DNA from: Gimesia aquarii | GTDB taxonomy: Bacteria; Planctomycetota; Planctomycetia; Planctomycetales; Planctomycetaceae | Assembly (NCBI RefSeq): GCF_007748195.1 | Contig: NZ_CP037920.1 | Location: 3,818,303-3,882,302 of the forward strand | Reading direction: 5' to 3' | DNA length: 64,000 nt | Shown: one piece after another, positions 27,318 to 37,065 of the stretch | Layout: every line of letters begins with the position of its first letter | How positions within the stretch are numbered: position 1 is the first letter of the stretch | Notes under the pieces: model-generated | The model's input: only the letters and a program-made list of their open reading frames with translations | What the model was told of the DNA's origin: nothing | Databases searched by the model: none | Position numbers and translations under genes: made by a program

Positions 27318-28670
27318 TTAGACTTGACCATCGAAGAGTTCGGAAGAGAGGTCAATTTCATCTTTTCCAGGAGTCGGTAAGGCCTGATCGATTTGAAGTT
27401 CATTCTGATTCAGATCAATTATATTATCTGGATCCGAAGGATCAGACCGTTTTCCATCAGCAGATTGGATGATTTGCACAATCGGGCTGGTATATAAATT
27501 TTGATTCCGTCTGATGACTCGCGCCGCGCTTCCATCAGTTAAAGTGACAAAACTACCAACGGGAAAGAGCGACAGCAAGTTTAATAAAGCTCGCATTGCC
27601 GCGGAATCAATCGTTTTATCATTTGTTTGTCTGAGCAGATATTCCATCGCAGCATAAGGCATCAGAGCAGGGCGGTCTTCTCTGGATGTTGTTAAGGAAA
27701 CATAAGAATGAGCGACATTCAAAATTCGAGCAAACATGTGAATCATCTTATGTGTACGATTACGAGGGTAGCCTTGCCCATTAGGTTGCTCATGAACCTG
27801 ATAGCAAACGACGGGAACAATACTGGGAATTCCAGCAACATTTTCGAGCATTTCCAGCGAAAATATCGGATGCTTTTGAATTTCCATGAGCTCAAGCGGG
27901 TTAAGCTTGCGCCGCCATGTGCCAATTTTGTCCTGTACACGCACCATTCCCCAGTCATGTACGAGTCCACACAATCCAATATTTCGCACATTATTTTCAT
28001 CTAAATTCAGCTCTGCTCCAATCGCCATTCCTAAGAGTGACATCTGTAAACAATGCTGAGAAAGCGTTTCATCTTGCCCTGCTTCTGCTGCAGTTGAAAT
28101 CACACTATCTGCATCAGCCGTCAATTGCGTCAGATAATTAGCGGCCATGCCGGCAATATCCGCTCCTTTGGGAGTTTCGCCTTTCAAGGCACCACGCATC
28201 ATATCATCCAGCGATTCACCATATTCCTGCTGTTGTGCAAACAGCTTATCGCGACTTTCCTGGTCATAACCTTTACAACCATGCACGACCATTGAATCTC
28301 GAAGAGCTGGTCCGGTGTTAGCCACAAACATCGATCCAGATTCGATGAGAGTATCCAGCTTCTCGGTTAATACAGTCGAATAAATACCACCATCAGAGTC
28401 ATCGATGTCTGCAAAAGCACTTAAACTCACTGACGCAGCATCATCACTATGAATTTCGACATTAGACATGTTTCGATCACGCAGTAGTTGTTTGAACCGT
28501 GAATTAACGACTGACCCCGCAGCTAATAACAAAACTCCATTGGAATCATGAATCGCATTGTTAATTGTTCTGCCGACAATCAAATCTTCAACACGTACGG
28601 AAACTGTCTGCTGATCATCTGCAGATGATTCGGCGGCCTGATCTATTTTTTCATTGATCTCAGTCGTCAT
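27318..28670 (-). CDS. HD-GYP domain protein with altered metal ligand
   Basis: A 450-residue cytoplasmic protein. Residues about 195-345 match the HD-GYP family, which hydrolyses cyclic di-GMP: H206, the HD pair at 238-239 (VHDWG rather than HDIGK), H267 in KHP, HE at 293-294 and GQGYP at 299-302. The late metal-site Asp of the usual VADVYDALT segment is replaced by His321 (VAHSYVSLT), and the GK after HD is missing. It may therefore be weakly active or a sensor. Residues 1-190 resemble the PilZ-like or DUF3391 N-terminal regions of such proteins but are not assigned; the C-terminus (350-450) has a small beta domain. It starts at an ATG and appears to be transcribed alone. Confidence 0.8.
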   Translation of the reverse strand: MTTEINEKIDQAAESSADDQQTVSVRVEDLIVGRTINNAIHDSNGVLLLAAGSVVNSRFKQLLRDRNMSNVEIHSDDAASVSLSAFADIDDSDGGIYSTVLTEKLDTLIESGSMFVANTGPALRDSMVVHGCKGYDQESRDKLFAQQQEYGESLDDMMRGALKGETPKGADIAGMAANYLTQLTADADSVISTAAEAGQDETLSQHCLQMSLLGMAIGAELNLDENNVRNIGLCGLVHDWGMVRVQDKIGTWRRKLNPLELMEIQKHPIFSLEMLENVAGIPSIVPVVCYQVHEQPNGQGYPRNRTHKMIHMFARILNVAHSYVSLTTSREDRPALMPYAAMEYLLRQTNDKTIDSAAMRALLNLLSLFPVGSFVTLTDGSAARVIRRNQNLYTSPIVQIIQSADGKRSDPSDPDNIIDLNQNELQIDQALPTPGKDEIDLSSELFDGQV

Positions 28671-28913
28671 TTTTACTACCTGTATCGAAACTGATTCCTA
28701 ATTTTGCATCAAGGAAAACAGATTATGTCTTGTTTTAAATTGGGACACAGTTCTCTGATCCCATGAGCTAAAACTCATTAAAAACTTAGGTTAAAAACGA
28801 ACTAAGGTTTTACGATGGAGGGGAATCCGATGAAAATTCCAATTCCAATCTTAACGATTGGTTTGAATAACCGGAACGACTGAGAATCCAAGGAGGCGAA
28901 ACACTGTCTTTAA

Positions 28914-30161
28914 TTATACTGGAGTCTGTTTTAAGAATGATGTGATGTCAGTCAAGACATCTGCCTCACTGAGAAGATTGGTGGAAACAAGACCACGTAA
29001 AGGGAGGGGTGTTCCATCAATTCGATAAATGGAACCTGGAAAGTGAATGCCGTAAACACCTGTTGGAATATACACATTCAAATCTAAGTCATCAACTTTA
29101 GCAGGCCCGACTAAGATGGTGGGAACTTCTGTCAAATACTTCTGCGCTTCTTTTGATAAACCCGAAAGGGGTTGCGCTCCCACTAAAACACAAAGATCGA
29201 TTTCACCCCGTTGAATTAATTGACTGGCTGAAAACTCAATGGGAAAGTAGCGTGGATACCCAGCTGCAAAATTCACGTTAGCTGCATAACCTGTTTGCCA
29301 TGCCAACACATGCTCTACGCCTTTGGTATCGCTCGCAGGCGGTACACTGATTGTGTGACATCGGCGATCAGCTTGAATCTCGCGTACCAATATTGACAAG
29401 GCTTCGATATCACGATGTGATAAATGACCTTGTTTAAATTCTGGCCCAAAAAAGAAAACAATATATTTGCTCTGTTGGATGAGACTGACTAATTCCTTCA
29501 AATCAGATATATAAGCCCCTGCTGACTCACCTTCATGGAAATCAATTCCTTTTAACAGTCCTCTCAAGTACCAGATCACCTCAAACGTGTTTTGTGCTTC
29601 CACCTGAATCGATTTATCGACATCTTCAGAAGATTCAGGAGTTTTCGTTCCCATTGATACAATCGTTCGTGGAAACTCTTCGTGCCCAGCAAGAAGAGTT
29701 TCCCGGTGACAATGATTTGTGAGCAATGCATCTGCGCCCCAATAAATAATCAAATCGGCACGACTGCGAACTTCTCCCAGCGTACAAGAGGCCTCTCCTA
29801 CCTGTTGTAATGCCCTTACGTTGGAGGACGCCGCGGTATCTATGGTAGCTCCAATTTGATCTGCCAGAGCGACTGCCGCTCGATTTGAATCAGTAGAGGA
29901 TTGTGACATCCCCCAAATCAGAGGCGCTTTCGAAAGATGAATCAGATCGACTGCCTGTTGGACAGCGTCGGAATGAGAAACCGTACGACCATCAATCAGG
30001 GGCAACAATGGGTCCGTCTGTCCAAATTGTTCAAACCAAGATCTTCCTTGCGAACAAGTTGTTTGAACATTGAGGATTTGGGTTCCATCAGTTGTGATTT
30101 GAATATTATCACATACGCAACAACATCCTGCACAAGTCACATCTTCAATCACATTCGCCAC
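28914..30161 (-). CDS. fhcB: Formylmethanofuran dehydrogenase subunit B homologue (FhcB-like)
   Basis: A 415-residue protein of the molybdopterin-oxidoreductase fold, closest in pattern to FwdB/FmdB/FhcB of the tetrahydromethanopterin C1 pathway. The family hallmarks are the N-terminal DVTCAGCCCVCDNIQI segment and TLGEVRSRADLIIYWGA. In FwdB the equivalent of residues around SSNVRALQQ carries a Cys or Sec that binds the metal; here no Cys is seen at that place, as reported for the bacterial FhcB group, where the subunit is not itself a dehydrogenase. The frame opens at a TTG at 30197, but GGAG lies 7 bases before the GTG at 30161, giving the normal N-terminus. Partners FhcA, C and D are not in the window. 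It follows an isomerase gene by 53 bases. Confidence 0.82.
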   Translation of the reverse strand: MANVIEDVTCAGCCCVCDNIQITTDGTQILNVQTTCSQGRSWFEQFGQTDPLLPLIDGRTVSHSDAVQQAVDLIHLSKAPLIWGMSQSSTDSNRAAVALADQIGATIDTAASSNVRALQQVGEASCTLGEVRSRADLIIYWGADALLTNHCHRETLLAGHEEFPRTIVSMGTKTPESSEDVDKSIQVEAQNTFEVIWYLRGLLKGIDFHEGESAGAYISDLKELVSLIQQSKYIVFFFGPEFKQGHLSHRDIEALSILVREIQADRRCHTISVPPASDTKGVEHVLAWQTGYAANVNFAAGYPRYFPIEFSASQLIQRGEIDLCVLVGAQPLSGLSKEAQKYLTEVPTILVGPAKVDDLDLNVYIPTGVYGIHFPGSIYRIDGTPLPLRGLVSTNLLSEADVLTDITSFLKQTPV

Positions 30162-30214
30162 AAACGGACTCCAAAACCACGCATAAAATGAAAGCAATAA
30201 ACAGGCAGGACACC

Positions 30215-31063
30215 TTAGCCAATTTGTTCTTTCAATTCATTTAGCAGTGCAACGGCTTTCCCAATATCGGCTTTTTGTTGTTCTCGATCTTCCGGTATTT
30301 CTCGTTCAATAGTCAGAGGACCGGTATATTCAATGTCGTTGAGAGCACGTAAATATGTTCCCATACCAACATCGCCTTCACCGAGAGGGACTTCTGCCCC
30401 CCATTCAATTCCACGTTTGCCTTCTGCAGCCCAAGTCGCATCTTTACAATGTACACTGGCTACAAGGTGGCCAACGCGTTTCAAGGCAGCAATGGGGTCG
30501 CCTGTTCCATAAAGAATCATATTAGCAGGATCAAAATTAATTTTCAGATTATCACGGCCGACATCACTAATGAAATCAAGCAAATGATCTGCGGTTTCCT
30601 GTCCAGTTTCCAGATTCAGAGTCTGGCCATTCACTTTTGCATGGTCGAGTAAATTCTGAGTCACAGAAACCAGCTCTTTATAATCCTCCGAATTCCGATC
30701 TTCAGTGACAAATCCAATATGCAAGGCAATTGTGTTGCACCCTAGCAACCTGGCGAAGTCGGAGATTTCTTTCATTTCTTCAACACGAGCGGCACGTGTC
30801 GCTTGGGGAACCAGCCCAACTGTTTGTTTCGTTGTGGGAATATCAGCATAGCTTTCTCCATCAAACCCCCCAAAAACACAAGTAATGGTAATGCCTGCAG
30901 CATTGCACCGTTCTAGAAATGCTGCTGCTGCTTCTTGAGTCCGTGTTTCTTTATGTGGAGCATGAACTTGGATCGTGGGAATTCCTAGTTCCTGGGCTAC
31001 ATCAAGATGAACCCCCAAACCTGCATCTACCGAAGCGAATACACCAATGGGCCATTTTTCCAT
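30215..31063 (-). CDS. Sugar phosphate isomerase/epimerase-like TIM-barrel protein
   Basis: A 282-residue AP-endonuclease-2-type TIM barrel. The metal-binding residues of the family are in place: His in ALHIGF, Glu in LNLETGQE, Asp in INFDPANM, His in VASVHCKD and Glu in TIEREI. Typical members are sugar isomerases, epimerases or inositol-catabolism enzymes. It is cytoplasmic and starts with ATG at 31063. The next gene downstream, 53 bases away, is the FhcB homologue, so the two are probably cotranscribed, although no functional link is known. The substrate cannot be assigned. Confidence 0.85.
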   Translation of the reverse strand: MEKWPIGVFASVDAGLGVHLDVAQELGIPTIQVHAPHKETRTQEAAAAFLERCNAAGITITCVFGGFDGESYADIPTTKQTVGLVPQATRAARVEEMKEISDFARLLGCNTIALHIGFVTEDRNSEDYKELVSVTQNLLDHAKVNGQTLNLETGQETADHLLDFISDVGRDNLKINFDPANMILYGTGDPIAALKRVGHLVASVHCKDATWAAEGKRGIEWGAEVPLGEGDVGMGTYLRALNDIEYTGPLTIEREIPEDREQQKADIGKAVALLNELKEQIG

Positions 31064-31341
31064 AATTCTATCTCCACAAACTGATCTTTTTGTGATTCTT
31101 TAGATGATCCAATTCAAAAACTGATAGAACCCTAAAACAATTGGGAACTTGTCTGTTATCATAAAAAGAATTCGCTGGTTTCACAAATGAGACCCTTGTT
31201 TTCTTTACAATTTAAAGAAACACACAACTTAATGCTATTTTACAACTTGCCCCGTCTATTGTTTCCAGACAGAGTCGTCATATAATGGATGCTTATCAGG
31301 AAGATCAAAACAAACTGACCAAACAAAAGAGGTAATCTGCC

Positions 31342-31818
31342 ATGATTGAAATCAATAAAATTCTCATACCAACCGATTTTAGTGAAACAGCACAAGCTGC
31401 TACCCAATATGCTGTCGAACTGGCAAAAAAATTCGATGCAAAATTACATTTACTACATGTCATCGAAGACCCGGTCGTTTATATGCCGATGTTTGAAAGT
31501 TATGCGCTACCTCCCAAAGAAGATTTTGAGAACTTCGCTGAAACACGATTAGAGAACTGGATTCTGGACGAAGATAAAGAGGGGCTTACTATTGAAACAG
31601 AGTGGGTTCATGGCAATCCGTTCGTAGACATCCTGAAATGCGCTAAACGTGAAGATGCAGATTTAATCGTTGTTGGCACTCACGGACGTTCCTTTACTGC
31701 CCATTTATTATTGGGTAGTGTTGCGGAAAAAGTAGTCCGCAAGGCAAAATGCCCCGTATTAACAGTTCGTCCGCAAGGGCATCAATTTATCCATCCAGGT
31801 ATGGCAGATGATGAGTGA
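31342..31818 (+). CDS. Universal stress protein, UspA family
   Basis: A 158-residue single-domain Usp. The N-terminus ILIPTDFSETAQAA and the C-terminal nucleotide motif G-x2-G-x9-G-S (GTHGRSFTAHLLLGS) with the closing CPVLTVR strand are intact, so this belongs to the ATP-binding subgroup. The ATG is preceded by AGAGGTAA. It stands before a DASS transporter gene on the same strand (77-base gap) and may be cotranscribed; Usp genes often sit beside transporters. It probably works as a cytoplasmic stress or energy sensor. Confidence 0.93.
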   Translation: MIEINKILIPTDFSETAQAATQYAVELAKKFDAKLHLLHVIEDPVVYMPMFESYALPPKEDFENFAETRLENWILDEDKEGLTIETEWVHGNPFVDILKCAKREDADLIVVGTHGRSFTAHLLLGSVAEKVVRKAKCPVLTVRPQGHQFIHPGMADDE

Positions 31819-31895
31819 GCAATCTCTTTGTCTTTTCAATTCCTTTTTCCTCTCTGGTGAATGATTCACTCAGATAAATCAGGTATTTCAGATTT

Positions 31896-33509
31896 GTGAT
31901 TGGCGACTCATCACATTCAGCAGAAAGCCGAATTCCCTTTTATGGGAAGCTATTCAGTATTATCGCTTTATTGATCATACTGAATCTACCAACCCCACAA
32001 GATATGTCAGCCGCTGCACAACGCCTGGCTGCTGTGACAGCTTTGATGGCAATTCTCTGGATGACGCAGGCGCTCCCCATCGCAGTGACGAGCCTGGTTC
32101 CTTTAGTGGCATTTCCCATCTTTGGGATTCAAGACCCCAAAACAGTCAGCCAAGCCTATATTAATCAAAACATTTTTCTTTATATGGGCGGTTTTATCAT
32201 TGCGCTCGGAATTGAAAAATGGGGCGTTCATCGACGCATCGCCCTACATATCATCAATGTGATCGGCTCAAGTCCACGGCGTGTGATACTGGGCTTTTTG
32301 TTCGCAACAGCATTCTTATCCATGTGGATTAGCAACACGGCATCCACATTACTCATGCTGCCAATTGGTATGGCTATCATTGGTTCAATCACAGAATTAA
32401 CAACACTGGAATCTCCAGAAGCATCTTCCAAGGCGATACACCATTTCTCAGTCGCACTACTGCTGGGGATAGCATATTCAGCCAGCATTGGAGGTGTGAC
32501 AACTCTGATTGGAACTCCTACTAACATTGCCTTTCAGCAGATCTGGCTCGCCCAATTCCCCCAGGGGCCTCAACTGTCCGCTGGGGAGTGGATGGTGATG
32601 GTTGTCCCTTTTGGAATCACCTTTTTATTTTTGACCTGGGTAGTTCTCTGCTGGAAAATGCCAAGTTTATCTAAGTCGCAAGATTCTTCTCAGGCAATTA
32701 TCCGTGAGCACATACATAAACTGGGGCATGCTTCGCGACCTGAAATTCTGATGCTGATCATCTTTGTCATGACCGCGATTTTGTGGGTGACACGTAAGCC
32801 TTTAAAATTTGGTGCTTATGAACTCCTTGCCGGATGGGAGCAGTTTCCAATTTACTTTCTCACGAAGTGGGGGATTCCAGTGGAAAATGTTTCTGGCTGG
32901 GTTCATGACTCCACGGTTGCCATGGGAATGGCCATCTTAATGTTCGCAATTCCCGCACAAAAGTCAGAACAGGGTCAGACAGAATATCTCATGGATTGGG
33001 AAACAGCAGAACGACTTCCCTGGGGTGTATTGTTATTGATCGGTGGTGGCTTTGCTATCGCGGGCGCATTTCAAACGACAGGTTTATCAATTTGGGTTGG
33101 TCAAATATTCTCTGAAATTGTGACTGGCTGGCCTCCCTGGGCACTCATCTTTACTGCCTGTTTGATGCTGACATTTCTGACCGAGTTCACGTCAAATATT
33201 GCAACGGTCAACACCGTCCTTCCCATTCTGGCTGCCACTGCCATCAGTCTGAATGTGGACCCAAGAATCATCATGATCCCTGCGGCGATTTCAGCCAGTT
33301 GTGCGTTTACAATGCCCATTGCAACTCCTCCCAACGCGATCGTCTTTGCTTCCGGGCAGATTAAGATTTCCGATATGCTAAAGTACGGAATCATCTTGAA
33401 TCTGATTGGAGTCTTCCTGTTAACCGCATTTATGTTATTCTACTTCATCCCACAAATGGATATTCAATTTGGAAAAGTTCCAGATTGGATCTATCAACAT
33501 CAACCTTAG
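31896..33509 (+). CDS. DASS-family (SLC13) sodium-coupled anion symporter
   Basis: A 537-residue inner-membrane transporter with about 12 hydrophobic segments. The family SNT motif is seen in the first repeat (MWISNTASTLLML) and as SNI in the second repeat (EFTSNIATVNTVLPIL). Matching hairpin motifs are TTLIGTPTNIAF and MPIATPPNAIVFASG. DASS members carry dicarboxylates, citrate or sulfate with sodium; the substrate cannot be told. The start is a GTG at 31896, the first codon giving a full N-terminus, with a weak ribosome site. The 3' end converges on mnmE with only 8 bases between the stops. Confidence 0.88.
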   Translation: MIGDSSHSAESRIPFYGKLFSIIALLIILNLPTPQDMSAAAQRLAAVTALMAILWMTQALPIAVTSLVPLVAFPIFGIQDPKTVSQAYINQNIFLYMGGFIIALGIEKWGVHRRIALHIINVIGSSPRRVILGFLFATAFLSMWISNTASTLLMLPIGMAIIGSITELTTLESPEASSKAIHHFSVALLLGIAYSASIGGVTTLIGTPTNIAFQQIWLAQFPQGPQLSAGEWMVMVVPFGITFLFLTWVVLCWKMPSLSKSQDSSQAIIREHIHKLGHASRPEILMLIIFVMTAILWVTRKPLKFGAYELLAGWEQFPIYFLTKWGIPVENVSGWVHDSTVAMGMAILMFAIPAQKSEQGQTEYLMDWETAERLPWGVLLLIGGGFAIAGAFQTTGLSIWVGQIFSEIVTGWPPWALIFTACLMLTFLTEFTSNIATVNTVLPILAATAISLNVDPRIIMIPAAISASCAFTMPIATPPNAIVFASGQIKISDMLKYGIILNLIGVFLLTAFMLFYFIPQMDIQFGKVPDWIYQHQP

Positions 33510-33517
33510 CTTGATCT

Positions 33518-34900
33518 TTATTTCCCAATACAGAATTTACTGAAAATTCGATCAAGAATGTCATCGGTATATACTTGCCCGACAATTTGACCAAGGTGCT
33601 GTAAAGCATCACGAATTTCGATCGCAACCAGTTCTTCACCCATTCGTAATGTGGCTGCTTCTTCAGCCGCCTGCATTGATTGACTGGCAGACCGCAAACT
33701 TTCTCGACAGCGCGAAGCAGTGGAACCAATCAGAAACTTGCTGCCACGGTGGTATTCTGTCAAACGTGTTAAAATCAGATTCTTAAGCGCTTCAATTCCC
33801 ACACCCTGCGTAGCACTTAACATGACATCACAATCAGGAAATGATGTATTTTTGAGTGGTTCAGAGGAGAGGTCACTCTTGGTCTTTACAATGATGACAT
33901 TTTGCTCTGCAGATAATTGATCACGTTGTATCTGGTCTTTATCTTTCAGCTCTGAGTCAATATCTGCCGCAGTGCACCAGATTACTAAGTCTGCTTGAGC
34001 GATTTGTTCTCGCCGAAAATCCTGAGCACTAAGAGATATTTTATGTTTTCCTGATTCCATCCCGGCCGTATCGATCAGGTGAATTGATTGGCCTTCCCAT
34101 TCTAAAGAAGTCACCAGATAATCCCGTGTCGTTCCTGCCACATCTGAAACCAACGCAGCTTGAGCATCACCAACTAAGGTATTATATAGCGTACTTTTCC
34201 CCGCATTTGGCAGACCTGCCAGGACTACAGTAAGCGTACCCGTTGATTCCATGCGCTGAGAAGAATCGTCATAAAGTTGTTCACAAAACGTTCGAATATC
34301 ATGTAAGCGGGAAACGAGTGTATCACGATCAATAAATTCGATATCTTCTTCTACAAAATCCAAGCCTGCTTCCAATTCAGAGAGCAATTCGAGCAGATTC
34401 ATTCGAGCCTGCGCAATACGAGTAGAGACGCCTCCTGCGAGCTGACTGAGGGCTAAATTCAGTTCTTCGTGATCATAGGCATCAATCACGCCCAGGATTG
34501 CTTCTGCCTGCACTAAGTCAACTCGCCCGGCGAGAAATGCTCGTAATGTGAATTCTCCGGGCCGGGCCATCCTCGCACCATGCGAACCGAGATTCTCAAT
34601 CGCAGATTCCAGCAATGGTGGAGCACTGACCGTGTGAAACTCAGCCAATGGCTGCCCCGTGAAACTGCGTGCAGTCGGCCAATAGTATAATGTTCCAGGG
34701 ATGCACAAGGCCGAATCAGTTAACTGTAATTGCCCAGAATGGCGTTCCGATCGTCGGGATCTTTGCCATGCGCTGGTTGATTCAAAACAATTTGATAAGC
34801 AAGGTACTATATCGTCCCCACTAATTCGAATGATTCCAGCTGCACTACTTCCTGGAGCAGAGGCAAGAGCAACGATCGTATCGTCAAATTGAAGATTCAT
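33518..34900 (-). CDS. mnmE: tRNA modification GTPase MnmE
   Basis: A 460-residue protein that with MnmG modifies the wobble uridine of certain tRNAs. The N-terminal folate-binding domain (DTIVALASAPGSSAAGIIRISG), the G domain with GLPNAGKST, DTAGME and the C-terminal FCIGK motif, whose cysteine is needed for activity, are all present, so the gene is full length. It is the last gene of the unit phosphoesterase-yidC-mnmE, 24 bases after yidC. The yidC-mnmE pairing is common among bacteria. It starts with ATG at 34900. Confidence 0.97.
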   Translation of the reverse strand: MNLQFDDTIVALASAPGSSAAGIIRISGDDIVPCLSNCFESTSAWQRSRRSERHSGQLQLTDSALCIPGTLYYWPTARSFTGQPLAEFHTVSAPPLLESAIENLGSHGARMARPGEFTLRAFLAGRVDLVQAEAILGVIDAYDHEELNLALSQLAGGVSTRIAQARMNLLELLSELEAGLDFVEEDIEFIDRDTLVSRLHDIRTFCEQLYDDSSQRMESTGTLTVVLAGLPNAGKSTLYNTLVGDAQAALVSDVAGTTRDYLVTSLEWEGQSIHLIDTAGMESGKHKISLSAQDFRREQIAQADLVIWCTAADIDSELKDKDQIQRDQLSAEQNVIIVKTKSDLSSEPLKNTSFPDCDVMLSATQGVGIEALKNLILTRLTEYHRGSKFLIGSTASRCRESLRSASQSMQAAEEAATLRMGEELVAIEIRDALQHLGQIVGQVYTDDILDRIFSKFCIGK

Positions 34901-34924
34901 GCCGAGTCTCTTAGGGAATCATCG

Positions 34925-37063
34925 TTATCGACGTTTTTTGGACTTTTTACCTGCCCCTTTTAGACGAGAACTTTGCTGTTTCTTCTTTTCATTCAAAGCA
35001 GCCTGCTCCTGTGCTTGATCAGCAATTTCCTGTAAACGAGCGAACCATCCTTTTTTCTCAGGCTTATCATTATTGGAAGCCTCTTTTTTAGGAGCTTGAT
35101 TTTTTTTAGATTCTGCTTTGACTTCTATTGTTTTTGAGTCCGTCGCAGCGGCAGGAGAAGGATGTCGTTTTGATTGAAAATCAAGTAGTTTCCGCTCACA
35201 AATCCCCCATAAGCTGGAAGCAATAAAGTAAACACAAAGACCAGCGGGAACTCGATAAAACATGAATCCCATCGCGATCATCATGTAATTCATAATTTTG
35301 TGTTGTAATTCCTGATCTTTATCGGTCGGTGGTGGCATGAACAACTTTTGCTGCACAACAAATAAACCGACTGTAACGATCGGTAACAGATTAAAGTAAT
35401 CACCCAGAAACGGAATTGCAAAGGGAAGCTGAAACAACTCATCAGGTGCGGCTAAATTATCAATCCAGAGGAATGGTGTTCCCCGTAGCTGGACCGCATT
35501 ATTTAACGCAGTATACAAGCCAAAGAAGATTGGCAACTGCAAGAAAATGGGGAGACAACCTGCTAACGGATTGTAATTGTTTTTGCTGAACAATTCCATT
35601 TGCGCTCTGCCGAGCTTCTCGCGATCATCGCCATATTTCTTTTTGAGCTCTGCAATCTGGGGCTGGAGCTCTTTCATCTTTTGAGCGCCGACTGCCTGCT
35701 TTCGAGAAAGCGGATAAAGACTACCACGGACCATAATTGTCAAACCAATAATGGCAAGCCCGTAAGACAGACCGATGCTGTGCAATGTAGTCAACAACCA
35801 CAACATCAGTTTGGCAACCGGACCAAAAAAACCGAAGTCCATAATTTCGGTCGCCTTCAAAGGAGGCCCGAGCAATGACTCTCGTTTAGGTCCGACATAC
35901 ATGGCATAGGTATGTGTTTCTTCAGCACCAGCCGCCAGTTCCATATCAACCGAATTGATTTTAACAGAAATGCTGCTTTGTGATACATCTTTCAAAGAAC
36001 GGCTGATCAAAACAGGTTCAATGCTCTTATAATAGTTTGACCGCATCTCACCATTGATTAGTTCTGGCTTGTAATTATTGCCGTCTGGTGTCAGAAGAGC
36101 AGCAAAATATTGAATATCAACCCCGGCAAATTGAAATGCGCGAGTTAACTTCTCAACATTACCAGCATCGACTTCTTCAACAATGTCGGGAGCATACAAT
36201 GTAACCGTATCGATTTCCAAATCATCTTGAAGAAATCCAATCCGCACATCGCGAAATTTACGCGTATTATCGGCATTTTCAAGTGGAACTCCAACAGGGC
36301 CTAAAAGCTGGTAATCCAGTTTCTGTAATGCATCGCCGTGATTAATCACGTTAATTTTAAAATGAACCAGATAGCCAGCCTGATCTGTATCACGAAACTC
36401 ACGAAAGGTCTTACCTTCAGGTACTGGATATTTCTTGAGACTGTACTGCTTTTGAACTTCAATGGTGCCATCAGGGGCTGTAAGTCCCATACGAACCGAC
36501 TGGATGATTTTGGGGTCACGCGGATCTTTAACCTGTTCCAGTATTTTCCAGTTTGCGCTCTTCGAATCTGTTTTTAATGGTGCCAATTTCGCATTTAATT
36601 GTTTAATGTCCAAGTCCAACGAACGCTTGACATCTTTTTTCCCCGCGATAAATTCATCCAAAACTTTTAATGGCTGATTATTTGCCTTTAACTCCTCATA
36701 GAGTGGATCATTTAAATGAGCATCAATCAGCGATGCGCCTTCAGTCGTAACAGACACCTGCAAAAAATAGCCTGACTCGGGATCAAGCGATCCCAGAACT
36801 ACCTTTTGACGAGGATTGTTGAGAAGGTCTGCTTGTTTTACAGCTTGTTGCTTAGGCTCATTCTTTTCAACTTCCGCAGCCTCTCCTGGTTTTTTCGCAG
36901 CCAGAGGGGCCTCTGCATCAGGTTTCTCCTGCGCAGCGTTTTCTGGTGCCTTTTTAACCGCTGGTTTTTGGGGAGGGGCAATGAGGGGAACGACGAAAAG
37001 TTGCCAGGCAAACAAAACAGTCGCAGACAGAGTGACGAATAGTAAGAGTCTTTTTTGTTCCAT
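34925..37063 (-). CDS. yidC: Membrane protein insertase YidC
   Basis: A 712-residue inner-membrane insertase of the Gram-negative type. It has an N-terminal span (residues 5-27), a large periplasmic domain (about 85-400), and the conserved hydrophobic C-terminal core (SIGLSYGLAIIGLTIMVRGSLYPLS, then GCLPIFLQLPIFFGLYTAL) with the positively placed arginine. A long charged C-terminal tail follows, rich in Lys (ending KKSKKRR), which can contact the ribosome. A Pro/Ala/Lys/Glu-rich linker joins the first span to the periplasmic domain. It starts at ATG 37063, two bases after the phosphoesterase stop, so translation of the two is probably coupled. Confidence 0.97.
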   Translation of the reverse strand: MEQKRLLLFVTLSATVLFAWQLFVVPLIAPPQKPAVKKAPENAAQEKPDAEAPLAAKKPGEAAEVEKNEPKQQAVKQADLLNNPRQKVVLGSLDPESGYFLQVSVTTEGASLIDAHLNDPLYEELKANNQPLKVLDEFIAGKKDVKRSLDLDIKQLNAKLAPLKTDSKSANWKILEQVKDPRDPKIIQSVRMGLTAPDGTIEVQKQYSLKKYPVPEGKTFREFRDTDQAGYLVHFKINVINHGDALQKLDYQLLGPVGVPLENADNTRKFRDVRIGFLQDDLEIDTVTLYAPDIVEEVDAGNVEKLTRAFQFAGVDIQYFAALLTPDGNNYKPELINGEMRSNYYKSIEPVLISRSLKDVSQSSISVKINSVDMELAAGAEETHTYAMYVGPKRESLLGPPLKATEIMDFGFFGPVAKLMLWLLTTLHSIGLSYGLAIIGLTIMVRGSLYPLSRKQAVGAQKMKELQPQIAELKKKYGDDREKLGRAQMELFSKNNYNPLAGCLPIFLQLPIFFGLYTALNNAVQLRGTPFLWIDNLAAPDELFQLPFAIPFLGDYFNLLPIVTVGLFVVQQKLFMPPPTDKDQELQHKIMNYMMIAMGFMFYRVPAGLCVYFIASSLWGICERKLLDFQSKRHPSPAAATDSKTIEVKAESKKNQAPKKEASNNDKPEKKGWFARLQEIADQAQEQAALNEKKKQQSSRLKGAGKKSKKRR

Positions 37064-37065
37064 TG

